DNA from: an uncultured Geobacteraceae bacterium
GTDB taxonomy: Bacteria; Desulfobacterota; Desulfuromonadia; Geobacterales; Pseudopelobacteraceae
Reading direction: 5' to 3'
DNA length: 39,175 bases
Assembly (NCBI GenBank): GCA_903852495.1
Contig: CAINRC010000116.1
Location: forward strand, 1-39,175
Below the pieces are notes generated by a model. That model worked only from the letters and a program-made list of their open reading frames with translations. It had not been told where the DNA came from and searched no databases. Position numbers and translations under genes: made by a program. How positions within the stretch are numbered: the stretch's first letter is position 1; each line of letters begins with the position of its first letter. Positions 7,724-17,190 of the stretch are shown piece by piece.

Positions 7724-7865
7724 GGAATATCGCGAAGAAATGGACTCTGCCGATCAGGGTCTGGAAAGCTGCCATGAATCGGTTTTCCATTCTTTTTGAA
7801 GACAGAATGCCGAATTTTTAAAACCACAACCCAGAACCATTTACACAAAACTATTTACAGGCCCC
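7717..7865 (+). mobile_element. IS256-family insertion sequence remnant (transposase 3' end and terminal repeat)
   Basis: From about 7717 to the TAA at 7819-7821 one frame encodes ALRNIAKKWTLP, then IRVWKAAMNRFSILFEDRMP and NF. This is the characteristic C-terminus of IS256-family (mutator) transposases (ALRNxxKKWTxPxxxWxxAxNxFxIxFxxR). About 14 bp further on, 7835-7865 has ACCATTTACACAAAAC followed by TATTTACAGGCCCC, the form of an IS256-type terminal inverted repeat (TTTACACAAAA element). The 5' nine-tenths of the element and the other end are missing. The left border joins hsdR; the right border abuts an unrelated minus-strand fragment. Confidence 0.7.
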
Positions 7866-7874
7866 ATAAATTGG

Positions 7875-8090
7875 CTAGAACGCCTTTGATTTCAGGTCTT
7901 GCGTTTTGTCAGACTGTTTTCTGAACCCATGAATTTGTGCTTCGAGTTTCCTTTGAGCCAGCCATACCAGCGAATATGAGATTGAGGTTACATTTTCTGG
8001 CTTACCATCGAAAGACATGACAACTGAAACGGCATCTCTTGTATCTTTATTAACATCCCAAACATAGAAATTGCCTGCCGATTCCAGCAG
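7875..8090 (-). pseudogene. C-terminal fragment of an unidentified gene
   Basis: A minus-strand frame ends in TAG at 7877-7875, 10 bp beyond the IS256 terminal repeat. It reads GNFYVWDVNKDTRDAVSVVMSF and on through SYSLVWLAQRKLEAQIHG to KSKAF. The stretch has ordinary protein composition but no recognisable family. Upstream the frame runs into the ribosome-binding site and start of the molybdopterin oxidoreductase with no start signal of its own, so the 5' part is probably lost. It could also be a chance open frame. It is more AT-rich than the gene to its right. Confidence 0.4.
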
Positions 8091-8106
8091 TGAAAGGATA
8101 CCCGCC

Positions 8107-10122
8107 ATGCCCGCCACAATCCGTTCCGTCTGCCCTTATGACTGCCCCGATGCCTGCGGCCTTCTGGTCACCGTTGAAAACGGCCGCGCCACCGCCGTTG
8201 CCGGCGATCCGGAGCATCCGGTCACGCGGGGTCTGCTCTGCCCCAAGATGGCCCATTATGAACAGACGGTTCACTCTCCCCGGCGGTTGACGACACCGCT
8301 GCTGCGGGTCGGGCCCAAAGGAGCGGGGGAGTTCGAACCGGTTTCCTGGGAGCGTGCGATCGAACTCATCTCTTCGCGCTGGCGGGGCATCATCGCCGAT
8401 CATGGTGCGGAAGCTATCCTCCCCTATTCATACGCCGGCACCATGGGGCTGGTGCAGCGAAATGCCGGGCATGCCTTTTTCCATAAACTCGGCGCATCGC
8501 GACTGGAGCGCACCATCTGCTCGCCGGCCAAGGATTCCGGCTGGACCGCACTTATGGGGAACACTCCGGGCATGGATCCGGCTGAGGCCGAGGAAAGTGA
8601 CCTGGTGATTCTGTGGGGGATCAATGCCGCTGCTACCAGCATTCACGTCATGCGCGATGCCCAGGCGGCGCGCCGGCGTGGTGCCCGGCTCTGGGCGGTG
8701 GATACCTACCGCACGCCGACCTGCGACGCCGCCGATGAAGCGTTTCTGGTTCGGCCGGGCGGTGACGGTGCCCTGGCGCTGGGGATGCTCCATGTCATTA
8801 ACCGGGATAATTTGCTCGACCGGGACTTCATCTCCGCCAACGTGCTTGGTTTCGACGAACTGGCGGCACAGGTGCTGCCGGACTGTTCCCCATCCCGAAT
8901 GGCGGATATCTGCGGACTGCCGGCCGATGTCATCGAGCGGATGGCGCGGGAGTACGCCCGGGCCCGGGCTCCCTTCATCCGGCTCGGGAGCGGCCTGACC
9001 CGCTACGGCAACGGCGCCATGACCGTGCGTACCATCAGTTGTCTGCCGGCCGCCGTCGGCGCCTGGTCCACACGTGGCGGGGGGATTTCCCTCGGTACCT
9101 CCACCGGGGGAGCGTTCCCGCTTGAGGCGGTGACGCGGGAGGATTTCATCACAACACCGACGCGGCTGGTCAGCATGAACCAACTGGGGGGGGCGCTGAC
9201 TGAATTGAGCGAACCGCCGGTCATGTCCCTGTACGTGTACCACTCCAACCCGGCGGCCATCGCTCCGGATCAGAATGCGGTCATTCGGGGGCTTGAACGG
9301 GAGGATCTGTTCACGGTCGTCCATGAGCGCTTCCTGACCGATACCGCCCGGTATGCCGACATCGTTCTGCCGGCTACCTCTTCTCTGGAACATCCGGATC
9401 TGTACCGCTGCTATGGCAGCTATCATGCCCAACGCTGCACAGCCGCCATCGCTCCGGTGGGAGAAGCGAAAAGCAATTGGCAGCTGTTCAGTCTGCTGGC
9501 GGACGGAATGGGGTGGAATGAACCGTTTTTCCGCCTGACGGCGGAGGAGCTGATTGAGCAGCTGCTGGCGGGAGAAAATCTCTGGCGGAGCGTCACCGTA
9601 ACGGAACGGCTGCGTCGGGGTGAACCGGTCATTCTGACTCCGCCGACGGAGCCAAAGCGGGAGTGGCTGACCCCTTCGGGGCGGATCGAAATTCTGAACG
9701 AACTGCATGATGAGCCGCTGCCGCGTCTGCTCCCGACTCATGCGGCGGATGACGGGTATCCGTTGCGTCTGCAGCCGGCGGTTACGCCATATGCACTCAA
9801 TTCAAGCTTTTACGAGCAGGATGATCTCCGTGGGAAACAGCGCTGTATGGAATTGTTGATGAACCGGGCCGACGCCGAAGCGCGCGATCTGAAGGATGGG
9901 GAAACCGTTACGGCCGGTAATGATCAGGGGGCGGTTCGTTTCACTCTAAAAATTTCCGGACGGGTGCCGGCGGGAACAGTGGTTACCGAAGGGGTCTGGT
10001 GGCGGGAATTCATTCCGGGCGATCGCGGGGTCAATGCTCTGACGTCGCAGCGTCTGACCGACGGCGGGCGGGGGAGTACTCTGTATGATGTGACGGTGGA
10101 GGTGCGGGGGGAGGCTATATAA
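8107..10122 (+). CDS. Molybdopterin-dependent oxidoreductase with N-terminal [4Fe-4S] site
   Basis: A 671-residue catalytic subunit of the DMSO-reductase superfamily. Cys9, Cys13, Cys17 (CPYDCPDAC) and Cys45 (LLCPK) form the [4Fe-4S] site. The P-loop-like pterin-binding regions follow: VILWGINAAAT, then ADIVLPATSSLEH, and a C-terminal molydopterin dinucleotide-binding domain from about 560. Cys138 in TICSPAKD stands where the molybdenum ligand lies in many relatives. There is no twin-arginine signal, so it is predicted cytoplasmic. No iron-sulfur or membrane partner subunit is adjacent, leaving electron partner and substrate open. It could be a BisC-, thiosulfate-reductase- or formate-dehydrogenase-like enzyme. 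AAAGGA precedes the ATG at 8107; an ATG 36 bp upstream lies in the fragment's DNA and lacks support. The stop overlaps the convergent mazF by 8 bp. Confidence 0.85.
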   Translation: MPATIRSVCPYDCPDACGLLVTVENGRATAVAGDPEHPVTRGLLCPKMAHYEQTVHSPRRLTTPLLRVGPKGAGEFEPVSWERAIELISSRWRGIIADHGAEAILPYSYAGTMGLVQRNAGHAFFHKLGASRLERTICSPAKDSGWTALMGNTPGMDPAEAEESDLVILWGINAAATSIHVMRDAQAARRRGARLWAVDTYRTPTCDAADEAFLVRPGGDGALALGMLHVINRDNLLDRDFISANVLGFDELAAQVLPDCSPSRMADICGLPADVIERMAREYARARAPFIRLGSGLTRYGNGAMTVRTISCLPAAVGAWSTRGGGISLGTSTGGAFPLEAVTREDFITTPTRLVSMNQLGGALTELSEPPVMSLYVYHSNPAAIAPDQNAVIRGLEREDLFTVVHERFLTDTARYADIVLPATSSLEHPDLYRCYGSYHAQRCTAAIAPVGEAKSNWQLFSLLADGMGWNEPFFRLTAEELIEQLLAGENLWRSVTVTERLRRGEPVILTPPTEPKREWLTPSGRIEILNELHDEPLPRLLPTHAADDGYPLRLQPAVTPYALNSSFYEQDDLRGKQRCMELLMNRADAEARDLKDGETVTAGNDQGAVRFTLKISGRVPAGTVVTEGVWWREFIPGDRGVNALTSQRLTDGGRGSTLYDVTVEVRGEAI

Positions 10123-10483
10123 GGGTGACAGTGCCGATGTTTTCCATCCCCAGCACCACTGCAACTGCTTGATAAATCCGCCCCATGGCATCATTGTCAA
10201 GGCGCAGTAGAGGCCCTTCGACCAGGCGTCTGTTATCAATAGCGCGGAGTTGATCAATAAGCAGGTCCGACTCGCAATCAAGGCTGTCGCGGGGAGGGAT
10301 GCGCAGGCGGAGAGGTTCGGCATTCTCGACAAGGTTGGTTGTGAGGGGGATGACCAGTGTCGAGGGGTGACCGGAATCAAGGAGTGCCTGATTCTGCACA
10401 ATCAAAACCGGTCTGGTTTTGCCCGGTTCGGTGCCCCGCCCTGGGTTGAGGTTGGCCAGCCAGACTTCGCCCTGGTTACGCAT
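10115..10483 (-). CDS. mazF: MazF/PemK-family mRNA endoribonuclease toxin
   Basis: The 122-residue toxin of a type II toxin-antitoxin pair. It opens with the family hallmark GEVWLANLNPGRGTEPGKTRPVLIVQN (GxVWxxxxxPxxGxExxKxRPxLIV). VIPLTTN, the DQLRAID block and a C-terminal helix follow. MazF enzymes cleave single-stranded mRNA at short recognition sequences; the motif cut here cannot be told. The ATG at 10483 lies inside the last codons of the antitoxin gene (8-bp overlap), the normal coupled arrangement. A longer in-frame start 33 bp upstream would extend the overlap and adds residues foreign to the family. Confidence 0.9.
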   Translation of the reverse strand: MRNQGEVWLANLNPGRGTEPGKTRPVLIVQNQALLDSGHPSTLVIPLTTNLVENAEPLRLRIPPRDSLDCESDLLIDQLRAIDNRRLVEGPLLRLDNDAMGRIYQAVAVVLGMENIGTVTLI

Positions 10484-10712
10484 GGGGGGCGTCCTCGAGT
10501 TGATCAAATTCGGCATTCACCAGCATACTCTCACCCCTGACCTTGAGGCTGGCCTCCATGAGCTGCGTTCGGCGGCGTTGTGCCACCACCGAGGCGTTCA
10601 TCTGCTCCAGTGCCCTGCGCACATAAACTGCTCTGGGAATATGCATTTCATCGGCATACAGATCAATATCGTGTAACAGTTCATCGGGAAGCCGCAATGA
10701 TAATGTAGTCAT
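10476..10712 (-). CDS. Ribbon-helix-helix antitoxin of the mazF pair
   Basis: The protein begins MTTLSLRLPDELLHDIDLY, a ribbon-helix-helix strand (TLSLRLP) and first helix, with IPRAVYVRRALEQM as the second helix. The acidic C-terminal tail (VNAEFDQLEDAP) is the usual toxin-binding part. It should neutralise MazF and repress its own promoter. The start at 10712 gives 78 residues with GGGG about 8 nt upstream. Upstream in-frame ATGs at 10736 and 10724 exist, but the promoter -10 at 10748-10743 puts transcription start near 10736, so the first of these would be leaderless. An RHH antitoxin with MazF is a mixed pairing seen in other bacteria (MazE itself is AbrB-like). Confidence 0.85.
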   Translation of the reverse strand: MTTLSLRLPDELLHDIDLYADEMHIPRAVYVRRALEQMNASVVAQRRRTQLMEASLKVRGESMLVNAEFDQLEDAPHA

Positions 10713-10735
10713 TTTGTACCCCATTGTGTAATTCA

Positions 10736-10776
10736 TATTGCAATACTATCAAGCACACAAACCAATGTCAATATTG
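10736..10776 (-). promoter_or_regulatory. Promoter and probable operator of the toxin-antitoxin operon
   Basis: On the minus strand TTGACA (10771-10766), a 17-bp spacer and TAGTAT (10748-10743). Two perfect palindromes flank the core: CAATATTG (10769-10776) over the -35 and TATTGCAATA (10736-10745) over the -10. Dyads at these positions fit an autorepressing ribbon-helix-helix antitoxin. The -35 overlaps the TGA of the upstream glucokinase gene (10768-10770), so the operon has its own promoter inside the end of its neighbour. Confidence 0.6.
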
Positions 10777-11745
10777 TAGTGGCATTTTATCAACTTCACA
10801 CCACGCCAGGGCCGCCGCGCCGAGAACCGCTCCGTTTCCTTCCTGCAGTTCTGAACGGCACAGTTTGATCGCTCCCTTGTATGATACGAACAGGAACTCT
10901 TCCATATAGCGCCGGGCCGGCTCGAGCAGCAGGTCTCCCGCAGCGGCCAGTCCGCCGGAAAGAAAAATCGCTTCCGGAGCGGTGTGGGCTACGGCATCGG
11001 CCAGCTTCATCCCCAGAATCCGGGCCGTTGTATCAAACGCCGCCAGCGCGATCACATCCCCCCCGCACGCCGCTTCATACACCTGTTTCGAGGTCAACTG
11101 GTTGAAACTCAGATCCCGCAGGGGGCTCGGCTCGCGCCGCTGTGCCAGCAGTTCGCAGGCGGTGCGGCAAAGGCCGGTAGCGGAAACGTAGGTTTCCAGG
11201 CATCCCCGCTTTCCGCAGGCGCAGCTGCGCCCGTCAGGATCGACGGTCGTGTGCCCCAGTTCTCCGGCAGATCCGCCGGCACCGTACAACAGCTCGCCGT
11301 TGACGATGAGACCGCTCCCCAGGCCGGTGCCCAGTGTGATGACGAGGGCATGGTCCATGCCACGGGCGCCGCCGAACTGCAGTTCTCCAAGTGCGGCGGC
11401 GTTGGCGTCATTGGTGATGGCGGTCGGCACGTCATAGCGCTGCCGGAACAGCGCCACCAGATTGGTTGATGCCCCCCAGTTGAGGTTAGGCGGGTTTTCC
11501 ACCGTCCCCCGCTGGTAACAGGCGTTGGGGGCGCCGACGCCGATTCCGGCAATAGTTGTGTGTGGTGGAAGTGCTGCGAGCAGAGTGGCGACGGCGTCGC
11601 ACAGGCGGTCCACCAGAATGTGACCCGGCTGGTCCGAGTGGGTGGCGAGGGTCGCTTCCCCCAGTACCCCCCCGGTGCGGTCAACGAGGGCCAATGAAGT
11701 GGTGGTTCCGCCGATATCTATTCCGATTACACAGGTGGTTTGCAT
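10768..11745 (-). CDS. ROK-family glucokinase
   Basis: ATP-dependent sugar kinase of 325 residues. The phosphate-binding strand is GIDIGGTTTSLALVD (8-22). The catalytic base is Asp113 in TNDANAAALGE. The ROK signature runs through GTGLGSGLIV, GELGH (161-165) and the zinc motif CACGKRGCLE (175-184). It phosphorylates glucose or a related sugar; specificity is not readable. The start at 11745 has GAGGAG upstream and lies 41 bp after the threonine ammonia-lyase stop, so the two genes may be cotranscribed. The final codons carry the -35 box of the toxin-antitoxin promoter. Confidence 0.88.
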   Translation of the reverse strand: MQTTCVIGIDIGGTTTSLALVDRTGGVLGEATLATHSDQPGHILVDRLCDAVATLLAALPPHTTIAGIGVGAPNACYQRGTVENPPNLNWGASTNLVALFRQRYDVPTAITNDANAAALGELQFGGARGMDHALVITLGTGLGSGLIVNGELLYGAGGSAGELGHTTVDPDGRSCACGKRGCLETYVSATGLCRTACELLAQRREPSPLRDLSFNQLTSKQVYEAACGGDVIALAAFDTTARILGMKLADAVAHTAPEAIFLSGGLAAAGDLLLEPARRYMEEFLFVSYKGAIKLCRSELQEGNGAVLGAAALAWCEVDKMPLQY

Positions 11746-11786
11746 GGCTGCTCCTCAGGACGTTTTCTATAAGTGATGAATAACAG

Positions 11787-14064
<2,278 letters not shown>

Positions 14065-14073
14065 GGGAACACT

Positions 14074-14244
14074 ATGGCAGAGGCGCCCGACGACCTTGAA
14101 AAACTCCTGCTGGATGTGCGCAAAACCATCAGTGATAACAAGGTGTTTATGGAACGGCTGGTGGATGAAGCGCTCGAAACGGATCCTGAACCAGAGGATG
14201 ATCTGGACGGCGACCCGGGTGAGGGGGATTTTGAAGAGTTGTAA
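14074..14244 (+). CDS. Small acidic protein of unknown function (56 residues)
   Basis: The frame starts with ATG 9 bp after trxB, preceded by GGGGAAC, and ends at TAA just before a strong terminator. The product begins MAEAPDDLEKLLLDVRKT and continues through VFMERLVDEAL into a tail almost wholly Asp, Glu, Gly and Pro (EDDLDGDPGEGDFEEL). The first 35 residues should form amphipathic helices. No family is recognised and no cysteines are present. Close spacing and the shared terminator suggest co-expression with thioredoxin reductase. Confidence 0.65.
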   Translation: MAEAPDDLEKLLLDVRKTISDNKVFMERLVDEALETDPEPEDDLDGDPGEGDFEEL

Positions 14245-14264
14245 AAAACAATATTGACCGCGTA

Positions 14265-14307
14265 CAAGAAAAGCCCCCCAATCTGTTGGGAGGCTTTTCT
14301 TGTTTTT
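14265..14307 (+). terminator. Rho-independent terminator after trxB operon
   Basis: Perfect 11-bp arms CAAGAAAAGCC (14265-14275) and GGCTTTTCTTG (14292-14302), with further C/G pairing inside, followed by TTTTT. It separates the trxB operon from the convergent imcH-like gene and may work weakly in both directions. Confidence 0.85.
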
Positions 14308-14335
14308 ACGATGTATTCTCACTCTTGATTGCGGG

Positions 14336-15892
14336 TCAGTGCTTCTTTTGCTCCTGCTTGCCCTTGCCTTCGGCAGTGACATCATGGCCGCCCACGGAGT
14401 GGCAGTCACTGCAGTTGGTTTTATACAGTTCGTTCCCGATATCAACCGGATGAACGAATTCGGTCACACGCTTTCCGGCCGGGATGTTCTCCTGAATCTG
14501 CCCAAGGACATCGTGGCAGAGTTTGCAATCCTTGGAGATGATCTTGCCTTCGGCAGACTTGTGCTTGCCGTCGTGGCAGCGGAAGCAGCCGGGGGTGTAG
14601 AAGTGGCCGATGTAGTTTGGATAGGTGCTCCATTTTACTTTCATCGCCGGGAAATAGTTCTGCGAATAAATTTCTTTCACGCGTTCAATGGCCTGGTTGA
14701 TGGCAGCGCCCTTATCCTTCGCAACGTTAGGGTAGTTCTTGGCGTAATAGGCCGGAATCTCTTTGGTGATGGTGGCAAAGGCCTCTTCTTTGTTTTTATA
14801 GGGCCGCTCAAGTATTTCGACGGCGACTTTCTTGACATACGGCAGCGACCGGTCGACACGATTTGAGATAAAGCTCAAGTCCATCTCTTCGCCGGGCGAA
14901 TGATAAATATGGGTCGGACGGTTGTGGCAGTCGGTGCAGTCCATGAGCCGCTTGTTCCCTTTTGCAATCTCGTCTTTAGTAAGTGGTTTTTCTGACGTTG
15001 TGAACTCCGTCACTTTGCCGTCCTTACCCTTGACAGCGATATAGGGGATATCAACCCTTTTCTTGTCGCGGGCAATGAAAGTTACTTCTTTGCCGATATG
15101 CCAATGGATGCCGTTGGCGTTCTTTGATGCCGGGTTGGCTCCGATATGAATCAGCATGTCGATCTGACGGGGTGTGTTCTGCTCGTTCGGTGCGTAATGG
15201 TTGAAGATTTTCTGCCGGCCGACATAAAACTTTTCCGGCCAGTGGCAATGCTCACAGGTTTCCCGAGCGGGGCGGAGGTTGTCAATGGGGGTTTCAATGG
15301 TTTCCGGGTAGGTTTTGAACGCAACGGCATACAGCTGGCGCATACCGGAAATTTTAGCTTTTACATACCAGGCGGCGCCGGGGCCGACGTGGCACTCTAC
15401 GCACTTGACCTTGGCGTGTGGCGAGTTGCTCCAGGCGGTGTGCTCAGGCTCCATTACCACATGGCAGACTTCACCGCAGAAGGTGGTCGATTCGGTGAAT
15501 TCGAAGCCTTTGATGGAGGCGATGGCGACGATAACAACGAACACGACGCTGGCAGCAATAAAAAAGAGAAACATGTGCCGCCGTGCAGGAATATTCAGGT
15601 CAAGGCGGGGGAACTGCGGTATTTCCTCCTCAAGTGACGCCATCCCTTCAATAACCGATTTCCGCCTTTCGTTGCGTACCCGCCAGGCTCCGAAGGGGAC
15701 CAGCAGCAAGCCGAAAATCAGCATACCCGGGAACATGAAGTAGGTCATGAGCCCCAGATAGGCGTGCTCTACGCCGGTAATCGCCTCAAATGCGAAGAAT
15801 ACAACGATGAGTGCGGCTGCGGTTACCGCCAGGAGCATCCCGATGAGACTGATCAGGTTCCAGGCATACCCTGCTGTTTTACGAATGGCCAT
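14336..15892 (-). CDS. imcH: ImcH-like inner-membrane heptaheme cytochrome c (NapC/NirT-related)
   Basis: The 518-residue protein has three predicted transmembrane helices (about 13-35, 48-69, 107-128) and a long periplasmic cytochrome domain. Six canonical CxxCH sites start at Cys164, 213, 319, 436, 456 and 494. A seventh, first in order, is CGEVCH (139-144), a Cx3CH form. Three helices plus seven hemes with NapC/NirT similarity match ImcH of Geobacter sulfurreducens. That protein passes electrons from menaquinol to periplasmic cytochromes and is needed for acceptors of higher potential. AAGGAG precedes the start at 15892. The C-terminus is a charged tail (EGKGKQEQKKH). The gene is monocistronic, with PpcA-like and triheme cytochromes next upstream. 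Assignment rests on architecture and remembered family features. Confidence 0.8.
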   Translation of the reverse strand: MAIRKTAGYAWNLISLIGMLLAVTAAALIVVFFAFEAITGVEHAYLGLMTYFMFPGMLIFGLLLVPFGAWRVRNERRKSVIEGMASLEEEIPQFPRLDLNIPARRHMFLFFIAASVVFVVIVAIASIKGFEFTESTTFCGEVCHVVMEPEHTAWSNSPHAKVKCVECHVGPGAAWYVKAKISGMRQLYAVAFKTYPETIETPIDNLRPARETCEHCHWPEKFYVGRQKIFNHYAPNEQNTPRQIDMLIHIGANPASKNANGIHWHIGKEVTFIARDKKRVDIPYIAVKGKDGKVTEFTTSEKPLTKDEIAKGNKRLMDCTDCHNRPTHIYHSPGEEMDLSFISNRVDRSLPYVKKVAVEILERPYKNKEEAFATITKEIPAYYAKNYPNVAKDKGAAINQAIERVKEIYSQNYFPAMKVKWSTYPNYIGHFYTPGCFRCHDGKHKSAEGKIISKDCKLCHDVLGQIQENIPAGKRVTEFVHPVDIGNELYKTNCSDCHSVGGHDVTAEGKGKQEQKKH

Positions 15893-15968
15893 GATTTCTC
15901 CTTACACAAAAATATAATTGCCCGATTAATGCCGTTGCAAGAGGGGTTCCGAAGAATAAGAAGCGACA

Positions 15969-15998
15969 TAAATACTCCAAAGACAGCGTTTTTGTCAA
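15969..15998 (-). promoter_or_regulatory. Predicted promoter of the imcH-like gene
   Basis: Minus-strand TTGACA (15998-15993), 18-bp spacer, TATTTA (15974-15969). The -35 is perfect and the -10 is poor. A leader of about 70 nt precedes the AAGGAG. The poor -10 could mean activator dependence. Confidence 0.4.
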
Positions 15999-16093
15999 AA
16001 AAAATATCGTATACCGGTGAATCAGTGGAGGTTCAGCTGTTGGCAGGGTAAGGCATATGGATAGTTGTTAGGAGGGAAGAAGGGCAAAAAATG

Positions 16094-16128
16094 AAAAGGG
16101 GCGGCGCTGAAACGCGCTGCCCCTTTTT
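16094..16128 (-). terminator. Terminator after the PpcA-like gene
   Basis: AAAAGGGGC (16094-16102) pairs with GCCCCTTTT (16119-16127), with GCGC/GCGC inside the stem. On the minus strand the stem is followed by TTTTCATTTTTT, so it ends the PpcA-like transcript. The plus-strand reading also ends in a T run. Confidence 0.8.
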
Positions 16129-16151
16129 AGATCGAACAGGTTTCGGGAACG

Positions 16152-16430
16152 TTACTTTTTGTGGCAATCCTTGCAGCCGGTTGGCCCTTTTTTGCCTTCT
16201 GTGTGGCACCCTTTGCAGGTTTTGTGAGCCCAATCTTTACTGAAGCCGCCTTCAATCTTACCAGGAGTTTTTTCATGGCATTTTTTACAGTTTTTCAACA
16301 TATCCTGGTGCTTTTTGTGCGGGAAAGTCACTTTGCCCATCTTGGGTGCGGCGAACTCAATCACATCTCCGGCGAAGGCTGTTGCTGAAAAAGCAACAAC
16401 TACAAGTAGTGCTACAACGGTTTTTTTCAT
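16152..16430 (-). CDS. PpcA-family periplasmic triheme cytochrome c7
   Basis: A 92-residue precursor with a cleavable signal peptide (about 1-20, ending SATAFA) and a mature domain of about 72 residues. Three hemes bind at CKKCH, CKGCH and CKDCH. The conserved pieces VTFPHKKHQ, CHEKTPGKIEG and KGPTGCKDCHKK align by eye with PpcA of Geobacter sulfurreducens. PpcA-type proteins carry electrons across the periplasm from inner-membrane quinol oxidases such as ImcH and CbcL, and both candidate partners are encoded nearby. Which paralogue (PpcA-E) it corresponds to cannot be decided. GAAGGAG precedes the ATG. Confidence 0.92.
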   Translation of the reverse strand: MKKTVVALLVVVAFSATAFAGDVIEFAAPKMGKVTFPHKKHQDMLKNCKKCHEKTPGKIEGGFSKDWAHKTCKGCHTEGKKGPTGCKDCHKK

Positions 16431-16547
16431 GTTTTGACTCCTTCTTGTTTTGTGTGTGAATTAATGTAACGGCATTTTAAATAGTGTAAATCAGTCCAAA
16501 ATGTCAATCCTATTTTTTGTGGTGGGTAAAAACGTAGCCGGGCGGAG

Positions 16548-16865
16548 CTATTTTTTGCTGTGGCATATATTGCAATTATCTGGGTCCTTGACGGAAAAGG
16601 CTCTGGTACCGTTATGGCACTTGCCGCAATATTTGCCGGCGGTAATATCAGCCATCTTCATAACGGTGGACCCTTTCTTCATTTTAAAGATCTTTGAATG
16701 GCACTCAAGGCATTTAACGCCTGCATCCATGTGGTTTTTTCCATCGAAGACAACTTTTCCCATGGGCGTTTCCCATGTGACAGTCTTCCCGGGCTGTATT
16801 GCCTGTGCATTACTCACGAACATACCACCAGCCAACATCACCATAATCACTGTCAAACGGTTCAT
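16548..16865 (-). CDS. Triheme c7-type cytochrome, single-domain form of the polymer repeat
   Basis: The 105-residue precursor has a signal peptide (1-22, ending SNAQA) and one triheme unit: CLECH, CGKCH and CNICH. The spacing and the segment MKMADITAGKYCGKCHNGTRAF match the repeat found four times in the dodecaheme protein at 27511-28536 (MAEMEKGRTCGACHNGKRTF). It differs from the PpcA type, whose second and third sites are spaced otherwise. Predicted periplasmic electron carrier. GGAGG precedes the ATG at 16865. It is transcribed away from the six-gene operon. Confidence 0.9.
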   Translation of the reverse strand: MNRLTVIMVMLAGGMFVSNAQAIQPGKTVTWETPMGKVVFDGKNHMDAGVKCLECHSKIFKMKKGSTVMKMADITAGKYCGKCHNGTRAFSVKDPDNCNICHSKK

Positions 16866-17190
16866 GCACCACCTCCATTAAATTAACGTGCAAACGGCCC
16901 TGCGTGCCATTTCAGTACACGTCATAATGCTTTTTTCTGAAAGAATCAACTGTTTTGAAACAATAAAATGTTTCCGGCCACTGTTGCTGTGCGGGGTGAC
17001 GCTAAATACCCTCAAAAAAAATGTACGTAATAAAACAGTTTTTTTATTGACAAGCTGCCGAGGTTTTAATATTACTTCAGTCGTTCTTATGGTGAAAAGA
17101 TGATAATCGTAACAAGCAAACATACTGCAGTAATCTTTTGCACAGAAGTTCATGCTGGCGGTACCCCAATCAAATGATATTGAGGTTGCG
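16866..17190 (+). promoter_or_regulatory. Divergent control region upstream of the six-gene cytochrome/FeS/NrfD operon
   Basis: A 325-bp AT-rich stretch with no gene. On the plus strand TTGACA (17047-17052), a 17-bp spacer and TATTAC (17070-17075) form a good promoter, leaving a leader of about 110 nt before the operon's first ATG. On the minus strand TTGATT with TATGAC 17 bp later, near 16930-16960, is a weaker candidate for the triheme gene. I looked for a GEMM-type cyclic-dinucleotide riboswitch, frequent before Geobacter cytochromes, and did not see one. Confidence 0.55.

Noticed and set aside
8428..9741. Minus-strand frame of 437 codons
   Set aside because: It lies wholly antisense to the molybdopterin oxidoreductase, whose motifs are clear. 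Its composition (many Arg, Gln, Pro, His) is typical of a shadow frame in GC-rich coding DNA.
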